Assembly (NCBI GenBank): GCA_900314595.1
Contig: OMVW01000053.1
Span: forward strand, 1-8,414
Reading direction: 5' to 3'
Length of the DNA stretch: 8,414 bases
DNA from: an uncultured Dialister sp.
GTDB lineage: Bacteria > Bacillota > Negativicutes > Veillonellales > Dialisteraceae
Shown here: piece after piece, positions 5,351 through 8,414 of the stretch
Numbering within the stretch: the stretch's first letter is position 1
Layout: each line of letters opens with the position of its first letter
Notes under the pieces: model-generated
What the model saw: the letters and a program-made list of their open reading frames with translations, nothing else
Databases searched by the model: none
Told to the model about the DNA's origin: nothing
Program-made: the position numbers and the translations under genes

Positions 5351-5379
5351 AGTATAAACAAATATTAACAGCTTTTCAA
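5351..5379 (-). promoter_or_regulatory. Sigma-70-type promoter of the second lysR
   Basis: On the minus strand, TTGAAA (5379-5374), a 17-nt spacer and TATACT (5356-5351). Boxes and spacing are identical to those at 1403-1431, and the flanks are similar (CATTGAAAA, CTGTT, TTTGTTTATACTACAG). Transcription towards the second lysR would pass through elements E and D. Confidence 0.75.
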
Positions 5380-5716
5380 TGTGGTGATATAGCTATAAAG
5401 GATATGAAATAAAGAAATGGGAAAAAGCCTTGTCCGAGCTGCATCCGGATTGAGATGCCCGGGAAGTACCGTGCGTTTATAATTCCCCGGCACTATCTAT
5501 ACACGATTTATATGAGGATATCGGTAAGCTTGCTATCGGGCGCCACCTTTCCCGGGGTGGAAAGGTGGCTGCGGAGCAGCCGGAAAGGGCGTTTAACTGT
5601 ACAAGGCATAAATGGGACTGATTGATGAAATATTCTCGTGCCGGATGACTCTTTCGGAAAGCGGGAAGGCGCCCGAGGGTAGGGGAGCTCCCGCGTCGGG
5701 TGAGGGGGAACTGCAC
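5380..5716. other. Non-coding stretch with nested hairpins
   Basis: No gene is supported here. CCACCTTTCC (5543-5552) and GGAAAGGTGG (5559-5568) form a 10-bp stem. It is followed by the hairpin GGCTGC-GGA-GCAGCC (5567-5581). GGGCGCCACCTTTCCCGG resembles the flank of the right module in copies F and H, so part of it derives from the repeat family. A short GC-rich segment at 5685-5706 contains CTCCCGCGTCGGG, reminiscent of the hairpins at 59-78 and 442-461. Confidence 0.5.
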
Positions 5717-5845
5717 AAATGAGGAAATTTTACCTGGCATAGATGAGGGCCGAAGGCAAAATATAAACTTGCGCCCGAAGGGCGCCACCTTCCCGACAGC
5801 CCCGGTATTCCCGATTGCCCCGATAACCCCGATGCAAAAGTGATT
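5717..5845 (+). repeat. Foldback element, right half (copy F)
   Basis: A GCC-GAA-GGC mini-hairpin (5749-5757) is followed by ATATAAACTT and a GCGCCC-GAA-GGGCGC hairpin (5771-5785). The flank CACCTTCCCGA and a C-rich arm come next, and it ends with CCCCGATGCAAAAGTGATT (5827-5845), which differs from the end of copy E at two of 19 positions. It has the same plan as C, D and E with different stems. No left half is present. Confidence 0.7.
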
Positions 5846-5910
5846 TTACCTGTTTCTCAAGAAGGTCAAATTACAATAAAAATACTGTAACCTCTACAAA
5901 TTCTAACAGT

Positions 5911-5939
5911 TTCAAACCGTAATAGGAGAGGGCTATAAT
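5911..5939 (+). promoter_or_regulatory. Promoter of the permease gene
   Basis: TTCAAA (5911-5916), a 17-nt spacer and TATAAT (5934-5939). It predicts a short leader of about 45 nt before the ATG at 5993. It lies outside the repeat elements, 65 bp after the end of copy F. Confidence 0.7.
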
Positions 5940-5992
5940 AGAACATAGGACTTAGCGCCCCATTTCAAAAATCCTTCAAAGGAAGCGAGTGT

Positions 5993-7402
5993 ATGAATAA
6001 ACAATTATTTCAAACGATTCTGGGTCCTCTGACCTTTGTCGTATCCGCTTGGCTTTTGAACGGTACATTCGAGGCGAAAGCTGCCCTGGCCCTGGGCACA
6101 GCCATCTGGATGGCCGTCTGGTGGATTTTCCGCCCCATATCAATTTATGTGACTGCCTTCGTACCGATCGTGGTGAATTCCCTTTTCAACCTCATTCCGT
6201 CGTCTCACGTAATCAGCCAGTATTTCTCTGAAATCGCAGTCCTCCTTTTAGGCTCTGACCTCATCTGCCTCACCTGGACCACCACGGGCTTGGACAAACG
6301 GATTTCCGTCCGCGCCCTCTGCTCCATCGGGACATCCATGAAAAACCAGATTTTCGTCTGGTTCCTGGCATCCACAGTTCTCTCCATCTTCCTGCCGAAT
6401 GTAGTGGTAGCCGCTATTTTCTGCCCCATCGCTGTGGCCATGCTCCACTTCGTGGGAGAAGGAGATATTTCCCAAAGTAAGACAGCTGTCCCGATTCTTC
6501 TGGCCATCGGCTGGGGAAGCGGTATCGGGGGATTCGGTTCCCCTATCGGCTCCTCTGCGAACCTGGTGGCCGTATCCTACATCGAAAAACTGACAGGCCA
6601 TGAATTCATGTACATGGACTGGGTCATCCGTTTCCTCCCCATTCTGGGACTGATTTTCCTGATGAACCTCATTTACCTCTTCTTCCTGCCCTGTCCGACG
6701 AAAACACTCCCGGGCACAAAAGAATATTTCCGGGAAATGTACAAAGGCTTTGGCTCTATGAAAAAAGGCGAAAAAATCGGCTTTACCCTCTTCGTCCTGG
6801 CTACCATCCTTGCCTTCATCCGTCCTCTCTTCGCAGGACTCCTCCCGGCTATGAAACCGGCCTACGTATTCCTCTTCCTTGGTATGCTCATGTTCTTCCT
6901 GAAAGATGAACACAATGACCCCATGCTCACCTGGAAATACGCGGAATCCCACGTCATGTGGGGCATGATCTTCCTCTTCGCCTCCGGCCTGGCCCTGGGG
7001 AAACTGGTCATTGAAACAGGAGCTATCGAAGAACTGTCAAAAATCATAGCAGCCATGAACCTTCCGGCAGGCCTTGCCGTCATGGCCATGGGCTGCATCT
7101 TTGCCTGCTTCATGTCCGAAATTTCCAGCAATACCGCCTCTGCCTCCATTTCCATCCCGGTGGTGACAGGCATCGCCCAGTCTCTGGGCCTCAATCCGAT
7201 TCCCTACGTCCTTGGAACCATTGCAGCCGTCAACTGCGCCTACATCCTTCCTATTTCCACAAGAGCCATCCCGATTGGCTATGGCCTTTCCGCCTCCGCC
7301 CAGATCAAGTATGGCGTAGGACTCTCCATCCTGACCGTCATCCTCGTCACCCTGGTCTCCACAGCCTGCATGGAATTCCTGCCATTCTTTGGTGATCTTT
7401 AA
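5993..7402 (+). CDS. SLC13/DASS-family anion permease
   Basis: This 469-residue, strongly hydrophobic inner-membrane protein has about 11-13 membrane segments. DASS transporters import dicarboxylates, tricarboxylates or sulfate, usually with sodium. The second substrate/sodium motif is intact: SNT at 379-381, inside EISSNTASASISIPV. The equivalent N-terminal site reads LPNVVVAA (134-141), so the asparagine is kept but Ser and Thr are not. GGFGSPIGSSANL (179-191) and ILPISTRAIP (418-427) fit the hairpin-loop regions of the two inverted repeats. The start is supported by AAGGAAG upstream and by a good promoter. It is monocistronic and closed by a terminator. Dicarboxylate uptake would suit a Negativicute, but the substrate cannot be read from sequence. 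Control by the nearby LysR proteins is conjecture. Confidence 0.9.
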   Translation: MNKQLFQTILGPLTFVVSAWLLNGTFEAKAALALGTAIWMAVWWIFRPISIYVTAFVPIVVNSLFNLIPSSHVISQYFSEIAVLLLGSDLICLTWTTTGLDKRISVRALCSIGTSMKNQIFVWFLASTVLSIFLPNVVVAAIFCPIAVAMLHFVGEGDISQSKTAVPILLAIGWGSGIGGFGSPIGSSANLVAVSYIEKLTGHEFMYMDWVIRFLPILGLIFLMNLIYLFFLPCPTKTLPGTKEYFREMYKGFGSMKKGEKIGFTLFVLATILAFIRPLFAGLLPAMKPAYVFLFLGMLMFFLKDEHNDPMLTWKYAESHVMWGMIFLFASGLALGKLVIETGAIEELSKIIAAMNLPAGLAVMAMGCIFACFMSEISSNTASASISIPVVTGIAQSLGLNPIPYVLGTIAAVNCAYILPISTRAIPIGYGLSASAQIKYGVGLSILTVILVTLVSTACMEFLPFFGDL

Positions 7403-7413
7403 GAAATATCTGT

Positions 7414-7451
7414 AAAAGAACCGATCATGCGGATTATCGGTTCTTTTATTT
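7414..7451 (+). terminator. Intrinsic terminator of the permease gene
   Basis: AAAAGAACCGAT (7414-7425) and ATCGGTTCTTTT (7436-7447) form a perfect 12-bp stem with a 10-nt loop, ending in a T-rich tail. It begins 12 bp after the stop codon. Confidence 0.9.
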
Positions 7452-7990
7452 TGGGGAAATAAATGCAGTGCTTTGAATGGCAGGAAGCGGCGGTCTGACG
7501 GATGAAGAATCAATCCGGAAATGGGCCCGGGCAATTTCCCCATTTTTACCGATAAAAAACAAGGTGCGGTTTTGAGCGGAAATTCGATAAAATCTACCTT
7601 TTTTTAAGTCAAAAAATTCTAATGAAAATATAATGAAACAAAAACGCACTTTTTGCACTATATAGTCAGAGAACGAAAAAAGAGGAGCTCCGGGAACGAC
7701 TCCAGACAGACCGTCAGCGCGCTAACATATCAGACGATCCGGGACAAATTCCCTATATCTTTTTCCTTTCCAAATCCCGGGATAAATTCCAATTTCCAAT
7801 GATTTTAAAAAAGTAAATAAGCCTTCCAAAGAGAGAAACTCACTGACAATCAAGCACAGCTTCTATCCCTCCATTCAAGACCGAAAGCACCGTTTGACGG
7901 TTCCCTGCTCTCGTTGACCATGAAGGTCGATCCTCTTGCCCTGCCAAAGATTTCGAACCTGGCGAAGGCTTTTTTGCGTGCCCTTTTTTC
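7452..7990. other. Non-coding stretch
   Basis: I see no credible gene. A near-direct repeat is present at 7739-7752 (CCGGGACAAATTCC) and 7777-7791 (CCCGGGATAAATTCC). TATAAT at 7629-7634 lacks a good -35 box. The reading frames on the minus strand have no ribosome binding sites and their composition is unlike a protein. Confidence 0.5.
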
Positions 7991-7993
7991 TCG

Positions 7994-8042
7994 CATATAA
8001 GTTTCCAGTTCCCAGTTGCCAGAGGCCGCATCCGTGGCCCTA
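7994..8042 (-). repeat. Degenerate hairpin plus 7-bp tandem units
   Basis: Three 7-bp units TTTCCAG, TTCCCAG and TTGCCAG lie at 8002-8022. They are followed by GGCCGC-ATCC-GTGGCC (8025-8040, one G-T wobble). Read on the minus strand it is hairpin, tandem units, then TTATATG. The hairpin half GGATGCGGCC resembles that at 297-305. Confidence 0.5.
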
Positions 8043-8081
8043 TGCCATCTTCGCTCAGGCAGCCTTCTTTTACATTTTGCC

Positions 8082-8165
8082 ATCGTGAGTATCGTGAATA
8101 TCGTGGTTATCTGGGTGGTGCAGCGCTGATGCGGCACAAGTTTATATGGAGATTCTGCACAGGCG
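8082..8165 (+). repeat. Repeat-family copy with 9-bp TCGTG units
   Basis: Three 9-bp units ATCGTGAGT, ATCGTGAAT and ATCGTGGTT (8082-8108) are followed by GGGTGGTGCAGCGCTGATGC and GGCAC, an imperfect hairpin with outer GTGC/GCAC. TTTATATGGAGATTCTGCAC comes next. The last part resembles 1047-1060 after copy B. A G-rich arm is expected here, but the units carry TCGTG. Confidence 0.55.
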
Positions 8166-8264
8166 ATTTTATTGGCGGCATTTGTCAGATAAGATGACCT
8201 GAGCCAGTTTCGGTATTCGGGAGTCAGCCCTGTAAGGGACATGCCGCTCTGTAGTCACATTCGA

Positions 8265-8322
8265 GATTTCGGGGTGCGGGATGCGGGGTGCGGGAAGGTG
8301 CAGCGCTGATGCGGCACTAAAA
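8265..8322 (+). repeat. G-rich arm plus hairpin, second copy
   Basis: GAGATTTCGGGGTGCGGGAT and the following GCGGGGTGCGGG are the same as at 251-282. The hairpin that follows, GTGCAGC-GCTGAT-GCGGCAC with an A-G mismatch, is the one at 8118 and not that at 287-308. The arm and the hairpin therefore combine differently in different copies. Confidence 0.65.
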
Positions 8323-8323
8323 T

Positions 8324-8414
8324 GGTCCTAGGAAATTGGACACGGGAAACTGGTATCCCCGAACATAGGACAGGGTAAACTGGAAAATCCCTTTGCCATG
8401 GACACTCTACTCCT
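8324..8414. other. Possible insertion-sequence edge (cut by window end)
   Basis: GGACACGGGAAACTGG (8338-8353) and GGACAGGGTAAACTGG (8366-8381) are near-identical and 28 bp apart. This is a pattern seen at ends of some insertion sequences where transposase binds. No transposase frame is within the window, so the assignment is tentative. Confidence 0.25.

Noticed and set aside
6248..6952. Open frame of 234 codons on the minus strand
   Set aside because: It is an antisense shadow of the permease, with His/Glu-rich content typical of reverse-frame translation of a membrane protein gene.
7606..7634. Plus-strand promoter ending in TATAAT
   Set aside because: The candidate -35 hexamer matches consensus poorly and no gene or terminator-bounded transcript follows.
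7850..8242. Open frame of 130 codons on the minus strand
   Set aside because: It crosses repeat-family hairpins and 7-bp tandem units, has no convincing ribosome binding site, and resembles no protein family I know.

Overview
The window looks like a low-coding, repeat-rich accessory region of a Firmicute of the Negativicutes type. A Dialister-like genus is my guess, made from protein style and moderate GC and not from any search. Only about 45% of the 8.4 kb is coding. I support five genes: two LysR-type regulators, a YoeB-type toxin with its RelB/DinJ-type antitoxin, and an SLC13/DASS-family anion permease. No tRNA, rRNA or CRISPR array is visible.

Layout. Positions 1-1400 hold no gene. They contain a direct repeat of about 154 bp (two copies 383 bp apart), G-rich arms with hairpins, and a tandem array with a 62-bp period. 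Positions 1403-5379 form a rough 4-kb inverted duplication. Each half reads inward as sigma-70-like promoter, foldback element(s), a near-identical 42-bp leader, a lysR gene, and a terminator-like hairpin derived from the repeat family. The toxin-antitoxin operon (minus strand) lies between the two lysR genes. Positions 5380-5910 are again non-coding repeat material. The permease (5993-7402) follows with its own promoter and a clear intrinsic terminator. Positions 7450-8414 contain no credible gene but more degenerate repeat copies, and possibly the edge of an insertion sequence at the right end.

The most striking content is a family of modular foldback elements. The most complete copies are at about 1492-1775, 4814-5023 and 5062-5310, with partial copies across the window. 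A full copy has imperfect terminal inverted repeats, a G-rich arm of 9-bp tandem units, a hairpin with a conserved loop but varying stem, a module of two triloop hairpins with compensatory stem changes, and a C-rich arm complementary to the first arm. Elements sit inside the predicted 5' leaders of both lysR genes, and element-derived hairpins followed by T-tracts end both genes.

How the genes relate: the two regulators are collinear paralogs, about 55% identical by hand count. The toxin-antitoxin pair may stabilise this recombination-prone segment. The permease is a possible regulatory target of the neighbouring LysR proteins, but no sequence evidence proves it.
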